Shown here: positions 32,749 through 41,035 of the stretch, one piece after another
Layout of the letters: the number at the start of each line of letters is the position of its first letter
Position numbering within the stretch: the stretch's first letter is position 1
Assembly (NCBI GenBank): GCA_963733105.1
Contig: CAVTCB010000016.1
Location: 1 to 64,000, forward strand
Origin: JAFAYN01 sp963733105
GTDB lineage: Bacteria; Gemmatimonadota; Gemmatimonadetes; Longimicrobiales; Longimicrobiaceae
Direction: 5' to 3'
Length of the DNA: 64,000 nt
Translations under genes and position numbers: made by a program
Notes under the pieces: model-generated
What the model was told of the DNA's origin: nothing
Database searches by the model: none
The model's input: only the letters and a program-made list of their open reading frames with translations

Positions 32749-34572
32749 ATGAACGTCACTCACCTGGATGGCACACGGCTCCGCGGCGCCCTCGTCGCCT
32801 CGGCGGAATACGTCCAGCGCCACCGCGCGGACCTCAACCGCATCAACGTCTTCCCCGTCCCCGACGGGGACACGGGGACCAACCTGGCGCTGACCGTCGC
32901 CTCCATCGCCGACCGCCTCCGCGCCAGCCGGGAGGACGGGGTGGGGGCGGTGGCGAAGGAGGCGGCGGAGGCCGGGATCATGGGCGCCCGCGGCAACTGC
33001 GGGATGATCCTCTCCCACTTCTTCCTGGGCTTCAGCAACGCGGCGGGGGACCGGGCCCGGCTGAGCGTGGGCGAGTTCGCGGAGGTGCTGCGCGAGGCGG
33101 TGGAGCACGTGTACCGGGCGCTGGAGCGCCCGGTGGAGGGGACGATGCTCACGGTGATGCGCGCCGTCGCGGAGGAGGCGGAGCGGATGGAGACGTCCGA
33201 CTTCGTGGTCCTCTTCGAGCGGATGCTGGTGCGGGCGCGCGAGGCGCTGGCCCGCACTCCGGAGCTCCTCCCGGCGCTGGCGGCGGCGGGGGTGGTGGAC
33301 GCGGGCGCCAAGGGGTTCGTGCACCTGCTGGAGGGGATCTCGGCCTTCCTCTCGGGCGACCCGCTGGTGCCCCTGGAGAGCGTGCCCGTGTACGACGCGG
33401 AGCCGCTGGCGGCGGCGCAGGCGGACTACCCGTCGGAGAGCGAGCGATTCCGCTTCTGCACGGAGGCGCTGGTGCGGGGGAGGGCGATCCCGGAGGCCGA
33501 CGCGGTGCGCGCGGTGCTGCGCGAGCGCGGCGACTCGCTGGTGGTGATCCGGAGCGGCGAGCTGCTCAAGGTGCACGTCCACACGGACGAGCCGGAGGAG
33601 GTGTTCGCCTACCTCCGCACGCTGGGGGAGCTGGCGACGCACAAGGCGGAGGACATGCAGGCGCAGCACGCGGTGATGGGGCGCGCGGCGGCGGCGGGGC
33701 ACGTGTCGCTGGCGCGGCGGCCCATCTCCATCGTGGCGGACACGGCGTGCGACCTCCCGGAGGAGATCGTCCGGGCGCACGGCCTCCACCTGGTGCCGCT
33801 GAACCTGATCTTCGACGACAAGGTCCTCCGCGACCGCTTCGACATCACCGCGGAGGCGTTCGCGGAGCGGCTGAAGCAGGGGGCGCATCCCAGCACCTCG
33901 CAGCCGGCTCCGGCGGCGTTCCTGGAGGGGTTCCGGCGCGCGGCGGAGGAGGGGGAGTCGGTGGTGGCGGTGCTCCTCTCCTCGGCGCTCTCGGGGACGC
34001 ACGCCTCGGCGCTGGCGGCGGCCCGGCAGCGCCCGGAGGGGGAGGCCCCGGTGCACCTGGTGGACTCGCGCGGCGGCTCGCTCCTGCAGGGGCTGATGGC
34101 GCTGCGCGCGGCGGAGCTGGGGGAGGCGGGGTGGGAGCCGGAGCGGATCGTGGCGGAGCTGAACCGCAACCGGGAGCGGAGCGGGATCCTGGTGACGCTG
34201 GACACCTTCGAGCGGGCGCTGGCCTCGGGGCGGGTGGGGCGCGGGCGGGCGTGGCTGGGGAGCCTGCTGGACATCAAGCCCGTGCTGGACGTGGACCGCG
34301 AGGGGAAGCTGGTGCCGGTGGCCAAGACGCGCGGCCGCAAGAACGTGGTGGCGAAGATGCTGGAGATCGTGGAGGAGCGCGTCCCCCGCGACGTGCGGAG
34401 CGTGCGCTTCGGGGTGGTGCACGTGGCGTGTCCGGAGATCCTGGACGAGGTGACGCGCGAGCTGCGCGCCCGCTGGGGGAACCGCGAGGTGATCTGCGCC
34501 CCCATGAGCCCCATCCTCGCCACCCACGCCGGCGAGGGCGCCTGGGGGATCGCATATCTCGTGGAGGACTGA
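32749..34572 (+). CDS. Fused DAK2 kinase and DegV (FakA-FakB-like) protein
   Basis: 607 aa. Residues 1-200 are a DAK2/FakA nucleotide-binding domain (NRINVFPVPDGDTGTNLALT, GIMGARGNCGMILSHFFLGF). The middle region (VHVHTDEPEEVFAYLRTLG) is the FakA C-terminal type. From about residue 325 a DegV/FakB fatty-acid-binding domain follows (ISIVADTACDLPEEIVRAHG, HPSTSQPAPAAFLEGF, LSSALSGTHASALAAA). In Firmicutes these are separate proteins that phosphorylate exogenous fatty acids; here one chain carries both. Intact frame. Confidence 0.88.
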   Translation: MNVTHLDGTRLRGALVASAEYVQRHRADLNRINVFPVPDGDTGTNLALTVASIADRLRASREDGVGAVAKEAAEAGIMGARGNCGMILSHFFLGFSNAAGDRARLSVGEFAEVLREAVEHVYRALERPVEGTMLTVMRAVAEEAERMETSDFVVLFERMLVRAREALARTPELLPALAAAGVVDAGAKGFVHLLEGISAFLSGDPLVPLESVPVYDAEPLAAAQADYPSESERFRFCTEALVRGRAIPEADAVRAVLRERGDSLVVIRSGELLKVHVHTDEPEEVFAYLRTLGELATHKAEDMQAQHAVMGRAAAAGHVSLARRPISIVADTACDLPEEIVRAHGLHLVPLNLIFDDKVLRDRFDITAEAFAERLKQGAHPSTSQPAPAAFLEGFRRAAEEGESVVAVLLSSALSGTHASALAAARQRPEGEAPVHLVDSRGGSLLQGLMALRAAELGEAGWEPERIVAELNRNRERSGILVTLDTFERALASGRVGRGRAWLGSLLDIKPVLDVDREGKLVPVAKTRGRKNVVAKMLEIVEERVPRDVRSVRFGVVHVACPEILDEVTRELRARWGNREVICAPMSPILATHAGEGAWGIAYLVED

Positions 34573-34706
34573 ACCCCGGCGGGTCTTTGGCGGCCCTGCG
34601 TGGGGTCGTCGGCGGGGCGCTCCCTCCGGAAAGCACGAACTCGCTTCGCTCAAACAGTGCGGATTCCTCCGGGAGCACCCCACCTCCTCCCGGGGGGCAC
34701 CCATGA

Positions 34707-34749
34707 AACGACAGGGGGACCGGAGCGCCGCTCCGGTCCCCCTGTCGTT
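34707..34749. terminator. Very strong bidirectional hairpin
   Basis: Perfect 20-bp stem (left arm AACGACAGGGGGACCGGAGC, loop GCC) between two convergent genes. Short T/A tracts flank it weakly, so termination may rely on stem strength. It lies just beyond repeat B3 as read from the minus-strand gene. Confidence 0.65.
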
Positions 34750-34793
34750 CTGTGTAGTTCCGTTGTCGTTCCGTCACCTCTCGCGCAGGGCCC

Positions 34794-34924
34794 CGCGTGA
34801 GGGATGCGAGCGCGAAGCGGCGAGACCCGGGGCTGTTTCCGGGGCTCGCCTCCGTTAAGCACGGTTGTATCGTGCTTTACGGAGCCGCAGCCCGACCCCG
34901 CGCCAGCGGGGGCACGCCCGAACC
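34794..34924 (-). repeat. Structured 3'-UTR-type repeat, copy B3
   Basis: On the minus strand it starts GGTTCGGGCGTGCCCCC, 18 nt after the stop of the peptidoglycan-binding gene. Central hairpin arms CTCCGTTAAGCACG and CGTGCTTTACGGAG with the invariant T-T mismatch and GTTGTAT loop; GAGAC hairpin with stem CCGG/CCGG. Confidence 0.8.
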
Positions 34925-34942
34925 CCGCCCTTCAACCCAACC

Positions 34943-35968
34943 TCACCCCACCAGAAACTTCAGCACCTTCACCTGGTAATGGTACGAGTTGATCCCCCCG
35001 CCATTGTACCGCCGCACCGCATAGGGCCAGTCGCAGCCGATCTTCTCGCGCACCGGCACGCCGTCGTACGAGGCGGTGCCGTAGTACTGGGTGGGCGCCC
35101 AGGTGGTGGTGCTCCCCGGGAACACGGGGAGCCCCTGGCGGATGCTCCGCGTCCCCGCGGCGGTCGCGCACGCCTTGCAGTCGGTCATGTAGCGGGCGTC
35201 GGAGGGGGCATACTTGCAGAGGCGCAGCGGCCCCCGCCCGATCTCGGCGACGCGGTCGTCGGCGCTGGAGGTGGGGCCGTTGACGAAGCCGTCGAGCTTG
35301 TCGCGCAGCAGCTCGGCCGCGCGCTCCACGTTCTGCCCGGGGTCCAGGATGACGCCGGCCACCTCCTCCGGGCGCGGGGGGTGGTGGAACAGCGTGTACT
35401 GCCCGGCCCCGTAGCCGCGCGAGGTGATGACGTTGGGGTCGCCGGAGTTGGAGTCGGTCCCCACCACCACGAAGGTGTCCCGGTCGTCGGCGCCGCGGGG
35501 CACGGCGAAGTGCATCATCCCGCTCTCCTGCTTCAGGATGGCCACCAGGTACGGGGTGGGGACGCGGGTGGAGGGGAGGGAGGCGATGCGGACGGCGATC
35601 TTGCGGTTGTCGTCGGCCGGGGCCTGGGAGAGGGGGAGCTTGGGGAAGCGGACGTCGTCCAGCATCTCGGCGATGCACTCCACCAGGGCCTGCGTCACCA
35701 CGCCGTCGGCGGCGGTCACCCGCCCGCGGTTGTAGTCGATGATGCGCACCGGGGCGCTCCCGTCGGAGCCGCGCCCGTCGTTGCGGAGGAGGTCGTTCTG
35801 GAGCGCCATGACGGCGCGCTGCGTACCGCCCCCGAACTGCCCGTCGATCCCGCGGCGCAGGTAGCCGAGGGAGCGGAGGTCGCGCTGCAGGTCGCCGACC
35901 TGCTGCTTGCTGCCGGGATGGGTGGCGCTCATGACGAGGCCGGACTGGCGGTAGCTCAGCGTGGGCAT
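34943..35968 (-). CDS. Peptidoglycan-binding, transglycosylase-like protein
   Basis: 341 aa from ATG 35968, with no signal peptide seen. Residues 15-60 (VGDLQRDLRSLGYLRRGIDG, FGGGTQRAVMALQNDLL) form a PG_binding_1 domain. A central region with LVAILKQESGMMHFAVPRG and SRGYGAGQYTLFHH resembles a lysozyme/SLT fold with a candidate catalytic Glu in KQES. The C-terminus has three conserved-looking Cys residues and ends YHYQVKVLKFLVG. Possibly an exported autolysin, or an enzyme delivered by a contractile apparatus (inference). Confidence 0.65.
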   Translation of the reverse strand: MPTLSYRQSGLVMSATHPGSKQQVGDLQRDLRSLGYLRRGIDGQFGGGTQRAVMALQNDLLRNDGRGSDGSAPVRIIDYNRGRVTAADGVVTQALVECIAEMLDDVRFPKLPLSQAPADDNRKIAVRIASLPSTRVPTPYLVAILKQESGMMHFAVPRGADDRDTFVVVGTDSNSGDPNVITSRGYGAGQYTLFHHPPRPEEVAGVILDPGQNVERAAELLRDKLDGFVNGPTSSADDRVAEIGRGPLRLCKYAPSDARYMTDCKACATAAGTRSIRQGLPVFPGSTTTWAPTQYYGTASYDGVPVREKIGCDWPYAVRRYNGGGINSYHYQVKVLKFLVG

Positions 35969-36126
35969 GGGAGTGTTCCTGTCCGTCGGGGAAGGCTCGC
36001 TGGCCGGAGGGGACGTGCGTTCCGGCCGAGGGGATGGTGCAGCGGATGAAATGTAGGGGCGGAGGAGGAGCCGCGGAAGTGCGGAGGGGGGCGGCGCCGC
36101 GGCGCCGCCCCCCTCCCGCCGCCGTC

Positions 36127-36810
36127 TCAGAACAGGACGCCGGCCCGCACGAACAGGGAGCGCTTGGGGAAGGCGGTGGTCACCAGCTCCTCGGGGAGGT
36201 CGGAGAAGGTGCCCCCGAAGGTGAGCACGGCGCGGCGGAGCCGCAGCCCCAGGCCGCCCTCGAAGCCGAACCCGTTCCCCGACTCGCTCAGGTCGAAGCC
36301 GAACACCTGGCCCGAGGTGCTCGAGACCAGGTACTGCGGCGCCACGTACGGCACCAGGGCGTTCCCGTTCGCCAGGGGGTACGGGAGCTCCAGCACCACC
36401 CCCAGCGGGAAGGTCCAGTTGGTGAGCTCGCTCCCGCTGGGGCCGTCGGAGAAGAGAGCTCCCGTGGCCCCGGCTCGGGCGCACACCGCCAGCACGGGGA
36501 GGTTGAGCGGGAGGCGGAAGGCCACGTTCACCCCGCCGGTGTGCAGCCGGGCGTCGGCCTCGCCCACGGTGTTGAGCATGTACTCCGCCGAGGCGGCCAG
36601 GGGGCCGCCCGGGTTCGCCCGGAAGCTGGCGCCGAAGCCCTTGCCGTCCACGGCCGAGCCCACGTCGTAGTTGGCGAAGCCGGTCTCCAGCTGCAGCGCG
36701 TGGTGCCGGTCCGGGACGGGGGCGCCGACGCACCCCTGCGCCCGCGCGGCGGACGGGGCCGACAGCGCGAGCGCGGCGAGCGCCGCCAGGAGCCTGCGGG
36801 TGTGCGTCAT
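36127..36810 (-). CDS. Outer-membrane beta-barrel protein in operon with an M30-like protease
   Basis: 227 aa. Signal peptide (RLLAALAALALSAPSAARAQ), then VGAPVPDRHHALQLETGFAN, EYMLNTVGEADARLHTGGVN, NWTFPLGVVLELPYPLANGN and FGFEGGLGLRLRRAVLTFGG, ending SLFVRAGVLF, a C-terminal Phe barrel signature. Its ATG overlaps the upstream stop as TGATG, so it is translationally coupled to the metalloprotease. Confidence 0.78.
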   Translation of the reverse strand: MTHTRRLLAALAALALSAPSAARAQGCVGAPVPDRHHALQLETGFANYDVGSAVDGKGFGASFRANPGGPLAASAEYMLNTVGEADARLHTGGVNVAFRLPLNLPVLAVCARAGATGALFSDGPSGSELTNWTFPLGVVLELPYPLANGNALVPYVAPQYLVSSTSGQVFGFDLSESGNGFGFEGGLGLRLRRAVLTFGGTFSDLPEELVTTAFPKRSLFVRAGVLF

Positions 36811-38552
36811 CAGCGCGTCCTCACGAGGGAGAAGCGGAGCGATTCGGGGGGCGGGTTGTCCCCGCTGCTGAGCCGGAGCGCCACCCGCGCGCCGGAGGCG
36901 ATGCCGAAGCGCAGGTACGTGGCGCCGCCGCCGCGGAGGTTGTACCCCTGCTCGCCGCCCGAGACGAGCCGGTGCACCTCCAGCGGGTACACGTTGGGCC
37001 CGCCGTAGATCACCGAGACGCGCGGCATGACGGAGCGGAAGTTCCAGCTCGGCTGCACGAAGCGCGAGTCGATCCCGGCCACGGCGTCGTCCGTGTACAC
37101 GGCGAGCGTCCAGTCCTGCATCCAGTCCAGCGAGTTGGCGCCGAGCACGCGGCTCAGGTTGGTGACCCCCGACACCGTGGAGTTCACCAGGCCGAAGAAG
37201 AAGGGCTGGTCGCCCGTGTTCTTGCGGTCGGCGGCGTAGCGGAGGAAGGCCCACGCGGCGCCGCGCGTCTCCAGCTCGTCCGGCCCCAGGAGCGAGTTGG
37301 TGTCCGGGGACTCCAGATACGTGAGGTAGCGGCCGAAGTTCTCCAGCATGTACTTGTCGGTCGCGTTCGCCACCCGGTCGGAGGAGCCCAGGCGGGCGAG
37401 GTCGAGGTTCTGGCGGGGGGTGAGCCCCGACTCCTCGTAGAAGAGCAGCTCCTCGGCGACGTGGGCCAGCCCCTCGTCCAGCCAGGAGGTCTCGAACTCG
37501 TTGGCGTTGTTGACGAACATCCGCCGCGAGCTGTTGATCAGGTGCTCCAGCTCGTGGGCGATGGTCCCCGCGGCGCTCTGGAGGATCAGCTCCCGGGAGC
37601 GGCGGTTGTTGTTCACGCTCCCCGTGGGGTCGGGCGCGAGGAGGTAGAAGATCTCGCCGACGTTGCTGCGGGGGCACGGGTCGAAGCGGGGGGTGCCCAC
37701 CCGGGGGAACAGGTCGCCCGAGAAGAAGAACCCGCCCACGTACCCCGAGTTGTTGGGCGGGGTCAGCGCGTTCACCTCGCGGGTGAAGACGATGATGACC
37801 CGGCCGTTCTGGTCGATGTCCGTGGGCTCGCCGAAGAAGCGCACGTCCGTGGGGTAGATCACCCGGTCGAACTCCTCCCCGAAGGCGCGCAGCTCGGCGT
37901 CGGTGAGGCCGCCCGCCGGGTTGGCCGGGTCGTTCACCACGATGGCCCGCTGCGTCACCGCGCTCACCTTGGCCCGGCGCGTCACCGAGATCTCGCAGGG
38001 GTCCACGGCGCGGTAGAACTGCGGGATGGAGACGGTGATGGTGTCCCCGACCGCCGGGGCCGCCGCCTCCAGGGCGGCCGGGCCCCGCGCGGGGGCCAGG
38101 GAGGCCCTCCCGCCCGCCGCGGAGGCGGGGCGCAGGCGCGGCCCCACGTCGCGGCGCATGCGCTCCATCAGCTCCAGGTGGAGCCGGTCGTCGCGCACGG
38201 GGCCGCCCTCCCGGCCGAAGGCCACGCCCGCCGCGAGGCTGGGGTTGGGCGGCCCGGTGACGTCCTGGAGGTTCCCGCCGACGGCGGTCACGCGCACGCG
38301 GGCGTCCCCGTCCGAGTTGGCCAGGAAGGGGACCAGGGCGTACTCGGAGCCGTCGCCCGAGCCCTCCACGCACAGGGTGGAGGCCTCCGCTCCCTGAACG
38401 GTGAGCGCCTCGCCCACCTGGAGCTGCTCGCCCGCCCCGAACACGCAGGGGAGGAGGCTCACGGCCAGGCCGGCGGACGTCGGGTCCGACCCGTCGTCGG
38501 AGCAGCCCGCGGCGGCGAGGACCGCCAGGGCTGCCAGGAGGTGTCGTTTCAT
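36810..38552 (-). CDS. M30 (hyicolysin)-like zinc metalloprotease lipoprotein
   Basis: 580 aa from ATG 38552. Lipobox LAVLAAAGC. An Ig-like N-terminal part (ALTVQGAEASTLCVEGSGDG) precedes the protease domain, which contains the zinc motif HELEH (AAGTIAHELEHLINSSRR) and a downstream Glu in TSWLDEGLAHVAEELLFYEE, as in hyicolysin-type peptidases. DRVIYPTDVRFFGEPTDIDQ and GRVIIVFTREVNAL precede it. Surface-exposed protein-degrading lipoprotein; substrate unknown. Co-translated with the following barrel gene. Confidence 0.82.
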   Translation of the reverse strand: MKRHLLAALAVLAAAGCSDDGSDPTSAGLAVSLLPCVFGAGEQLQVGEALTVQGAEASTLCVEGSGDGSEYALVPFLANSDGDARVRVTAVGGNLQDVTGPPNPSLAAGVAFGREGGPVRDDRLHLELMERMRRDVGPRLRPASAAGGRASLAPARGPAALEAAAPAVGDTITVSIPQFYRAVDPCEISVTRRAKVSAVTQRAIVVNDPANPAGGLTDAELRAFGEEFDRVIYPTDVRFFGEPTDIDQNGRVIIVFTREVNALTPPNNSGYVGGFFFSGDLFPRVGTPRFDPCPRSNVGEIFYLLAPDPTGSVNNNRRSRELILQSAAGTIAHELEHLINSSRRMFVNNANEFETSWLDEGLAHVAEELLFYEESGLTPRQNLDLARLGSSDRVANATDKYMLENFGRYLTYLESPDTNSLLGPDELETRGAAWAFLRYAADRKNTGDQPFFFGLVNSTVSGVTNLSRVLGANSLDWMQDWTLAVYTDDAVAGIDSRFVQPSWNFRSVMPRVSVIYGGPNVYPLEVHRLVSGGEQGYNLRGGGATYLRFGIASGARVALRLSSGDNPPPESLRFSLVRTR

Positions 38553-38764
38553 GGACTGCTTCGCTGGGAGGGAACGGAGGAGGAGAGCCGCGGAGCGCGA
38601 GGCGCGGCGTCCTGCGGGTATCTGGCACCACCGGGCCGACGCCGCAAGGTGCGGACCGCATTGGTACCCGCCGGCCCCGCGGGGTTCCGCCCCCCTGGTC
38701 CGCCGGCCCGATCCCCGATACGTTTTTGGAGCCCCTTTCCATCCCGGACCCCCCCTCGTCTCCG

Positions 38765-39736
38765 ATGCAGAACGCGTCCGCACTCCCCCTGCGCGGGGTG
38801 GACCCGCGCTCCCTCGACCGCTTGGTGGACGCCGTGTGCACGGTGTTCCGCGGCAAGCGGGAGACCGTCCGCCTGGCCGTCGCCGCCCTGCTGGCCGGCG
38901 GGCACGTCCTGTTCGAGGACGTCCCCGGCGTGGGGAAGACCACGCTGGCGCACGCCCTGGCCGTGGCGCTGGGGCTGGACTTCCGGCGCATCCAGTTCAC
39001 CAGCGACCTCCTCCCCTCGGACGTGCTGGGGGTGTCGGTCTACAACCCGCGCACCCAGGAGTTCGAGACCCGCCCCGGGCCCATCTTCACCCAGGTGCTC
39101 CTGGCGGACGAGATCAACCGCGCCCCGCCGCGCACGCAGAGCGGGCTGCTGGAGGCCATGCAGGAGGGGCGGGTGACGCTGGACGAGCGCACCTGGGAGC
39201 TGCCGCGCCCCTTCCTGGTGCTCGCCACGCAGAACCCGCTGGAGCAGCACGGCACCTACCCGCTCCCGGAGAGCCAGCTGGACCGCTTCCTGATGCGGCT
39301 GGCCATCGGCTACCCGGACGCGGCGGAGGAGCGCGAGATCGTGCTGGGCGCGACGGCGCGCGACCCCATGGAGCGGCTGGAGCCGGTGATGGGGGCGGGG
39401 GAGGTGCTGGACCTGCAGGCGCGGGTGGACGGCGTCCGCGCGGACCCGTCGCTGGTGGACCACCTCATGGAGATCGTGCGGACCACGCGCACGGAGCCGC
39501 GCCTGCGGGCGGGGGTGAGCACGCGCGGGGCGGTGGCGCTGTTCCGGGCGGCGCGGGCGTACGCGCTGGTGGACGGGCGCGAGTTCCTGGTGCCGGACGA
39601 CGTGCGGCGCCTGGTGGTGCCGTGCCTGGCGCACCGTGTCCTTCCCGCGGGGGTCTCGGCGGGGAGCGCGGGGGCGCACGAGGAGGCGGCCGCGGTCCTC
39701 GAGGAGATCCTGGCCCGCGTGCCCGCGCCGGTCTGA
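38765..39736 (+). CDS. MoxR family AAA+ ATPase
   Basis: 323 aa from ATG 38765. Walker A FEDVPGVGKTTLAHALAV, Walker B VLLADEINRAPPRTQSGLLE, MQEGRVTLDERTWELPRPF, sensor LVLATQNPLEQHGTYPLPES, and C-terminal STRGAVALFRAARAYALVDG. MoxR proteins act as chaperone-like ATPases with DUF58/vWA partners, and the next gene is DUF58. Repeat B4 lies between them. Confidence 0.93.
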   Translation: MQNASALPLRGVDPRSLDRLVDAVCTVFRGKRETVRLAVAALLAGGHVLFEDVPGVGKTTLAHALAVALGLDFRRIQFTSDLLPSDVLGVSVYNPRTQEFETRPGPIFTQVLLADEINRAPPRTQSGLLEAMQEGRVTLDERTWELPRPFLVLATQNPLEQHGTYPLPESQLDRFLMRLAIGYPDAAEEREIVLGATARDPMERLEPVMGAGEVLDLQARVDGVRADPSLVDHLMEIVRTTRTEPRLRAGVSTRGAVALFRAARAYALVDGREFLVPDDVRRLVVPCLAHRVLPAGVSAGSAGAHEEAAAVLEEILARVPAPV

Positions 39737-39749
39737 TGGTCTGACCGCG

Positions 39750-39882
39750 GGTTTGGGCGTGTCCCCCCTGGCGGGGGGCCGGGCTTCGCGCGGAGTAAGG
39801 CACGATACGACCGTGCCTAACTCCGTCGAGCCCCGGAAACCGCCCCGGGTCTCGACCCTGCCGGGCGCGAATCCCTCACGCG
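39750..39882 (+). repeat. Structured 3'-UTR-type repeat, copy B4
   Basis: Starts 14 nt after the MoxR stop, reading GTTTGGGCGTGTCCCCC. The most diverged copy: the outer arm of the central hairpin is swapped (CGGAGT/ACTCCG instead of CTCCGT/ACGGAG on the element's other strand) yet fully paired, and the T-T mismatch is kept. It lies within the MoxR-DUF58 operon. Confidence 0.75.
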
Positions 39883-39982
39883 GGGCTCTGCGCGCGGGGG
39901 TCTGAACTACCCCGATCCTTGATCCCTGTCGTTAGTCCGCGCAGGCGGACTTCGTGCCTTGTTGCCGCGAATTCATTCGCCC

Positions 39983-41035
39983 GTGCATCTAGCCCTCCCT
40001 CCCCGGCTCCGCCGCTGGCTGCGGCCGCCGCGCCGGCTGCGCTTCACGCGGTCGGGGTGGATCGTCACCGTGGGGTCGCTGTTCCTGGGGGTGGCGGCCA
40101 TCGCCACGGGGAACAACCTCCTCTTCCTCCTCCTGGGGGCGGTGTTCGGCTTCATCACCCTGAGCGGGTGGATGTCGGAGCAGACGCTGCGCGCCCTGGA
40201 GGTGCGGCGGCGGGTGGCGCCGGGGGCCACGGCGGGGGAGCCGGCGCGCATCGGCTACGAGCTGACCAACCGGAAGCGGCGCCTCCCCAGCTTCGCGGTG
40301 GAGGCGGGCGAGGCGGGGCAGGCGGAGCGGAGCTGGGTGGCCGTGCTCCCCCCGGGGGAGACGCGGGCGGCCCGCACCGAGCACGTGTGGCCCCGGCGCG
40401 GGGTGTACCCGCTGGAGGGCGTGGTGCTGGCCACCTCCTTCCCGTTCGGGCTGTTCCGCAAGGAGCGCGACGTGGACCTCCCCGGCGAGGTGGTGGTGTG
40501 GCCGCGGACCGACCGGCGCGTGCGCGACCCGCACCCCGCCGGACGGCGCACCCTCGCCACCGACCGCGCGCTGGCCGGCGCGGCGGGAGGGCGGGGCGAC
40601 TTCCGCGGGCTGCGCCCCTACCGCCCCGGCGACGACCCGCGCGACGTGCACTGGCGCACCACCGCCCGCGTGGGCGCGCCCACGGTGCGGGAGTTCGAGC
40701 GCGACCGCTCGCGCGCGCTCTGGCTCTGCCTGGAGCTGCGCGCCCCCGAAGGCGACGCGGCCGAGGCGGCGGCGGAGACCGTGGCCGCCCTGGCCGCGGC
40801 GGCGCTGCGGCGGGGGGAGGCGTTCGGCGTGGCGACGGGGGACGCCCGCGTCCCGGCGGGGACGGGGCCCGCGCAGCTGGACCGGGTGCTGGAGGCGCTG
40901 GCCCGCGCCCGCTTCCGCCCGGACGCGCCGCGCGTGGCGCCGCCGGCCCCGCCCATGGAGTGCGTGCTGGTGACCGCCGGCGCCGCGGAGGCCGGGTGGG
41001 GCGACGTGTTCCGCGCGGGGGAGGAGGGGCGGTGA
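39983..41035 (+). CDS. DUF58 domain protein
   Basis: About 350 aa. Two adjacent membrane helices (IVTVGSLFLGVAAIATGN, LLFLLLGAVFGFITLSGW) precede a beta-sandwich and the DUF58 signature GDFRGLRPYRPGDDPRDVHW plus RTTARVGAPTVREFERDRSR. The frame is open from TTG 39959; GTG 39983 is my preferred start but is weakly supported. Partner of MoxR and of the transglutaminase, whose GTG overlaps this stop. Confidence 0.88.
   Translation: MHLALPPRLRRWLRPPRRLRFTRSGWIVTVGSLFLGVAAIATGNNLLFLLLGAVFGFITLSGWMSEQTLRALEVRRRVAPGATAGEPARIGYELTNRKRRLPSFAVEAGEAGQAERSWVAVLPPGETRAARTEHVWPRRGVYPLEGVVLATSFPFGLFRKERDVDLPGEVVVWPRTDRRVRDPHPAGRRTLATDRALAGAAGGRGDFRGLRPYRPGDDPRDVHWRTTARVGAPTVREFERDRSRALWLCLELRAPEGDAAEAAAETVAALAAAALRRGEAFGVATGDARVPAGTGPAQLDRVLEALARARFRPDAPRVAPPAPPMECVLVTAGAAEAGWGDVFRAGEEGR

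Larger units (their letters stand above)
34573..34942. other. Intergenic region with hairpin and repeat B3
   Basis: 370 bp between convergent genes. It holds a 20-bp perfect hairpin (34707-34749) and repeat copy B3 (34794-34924); the rest shows no gene. Confidence 0.6.
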
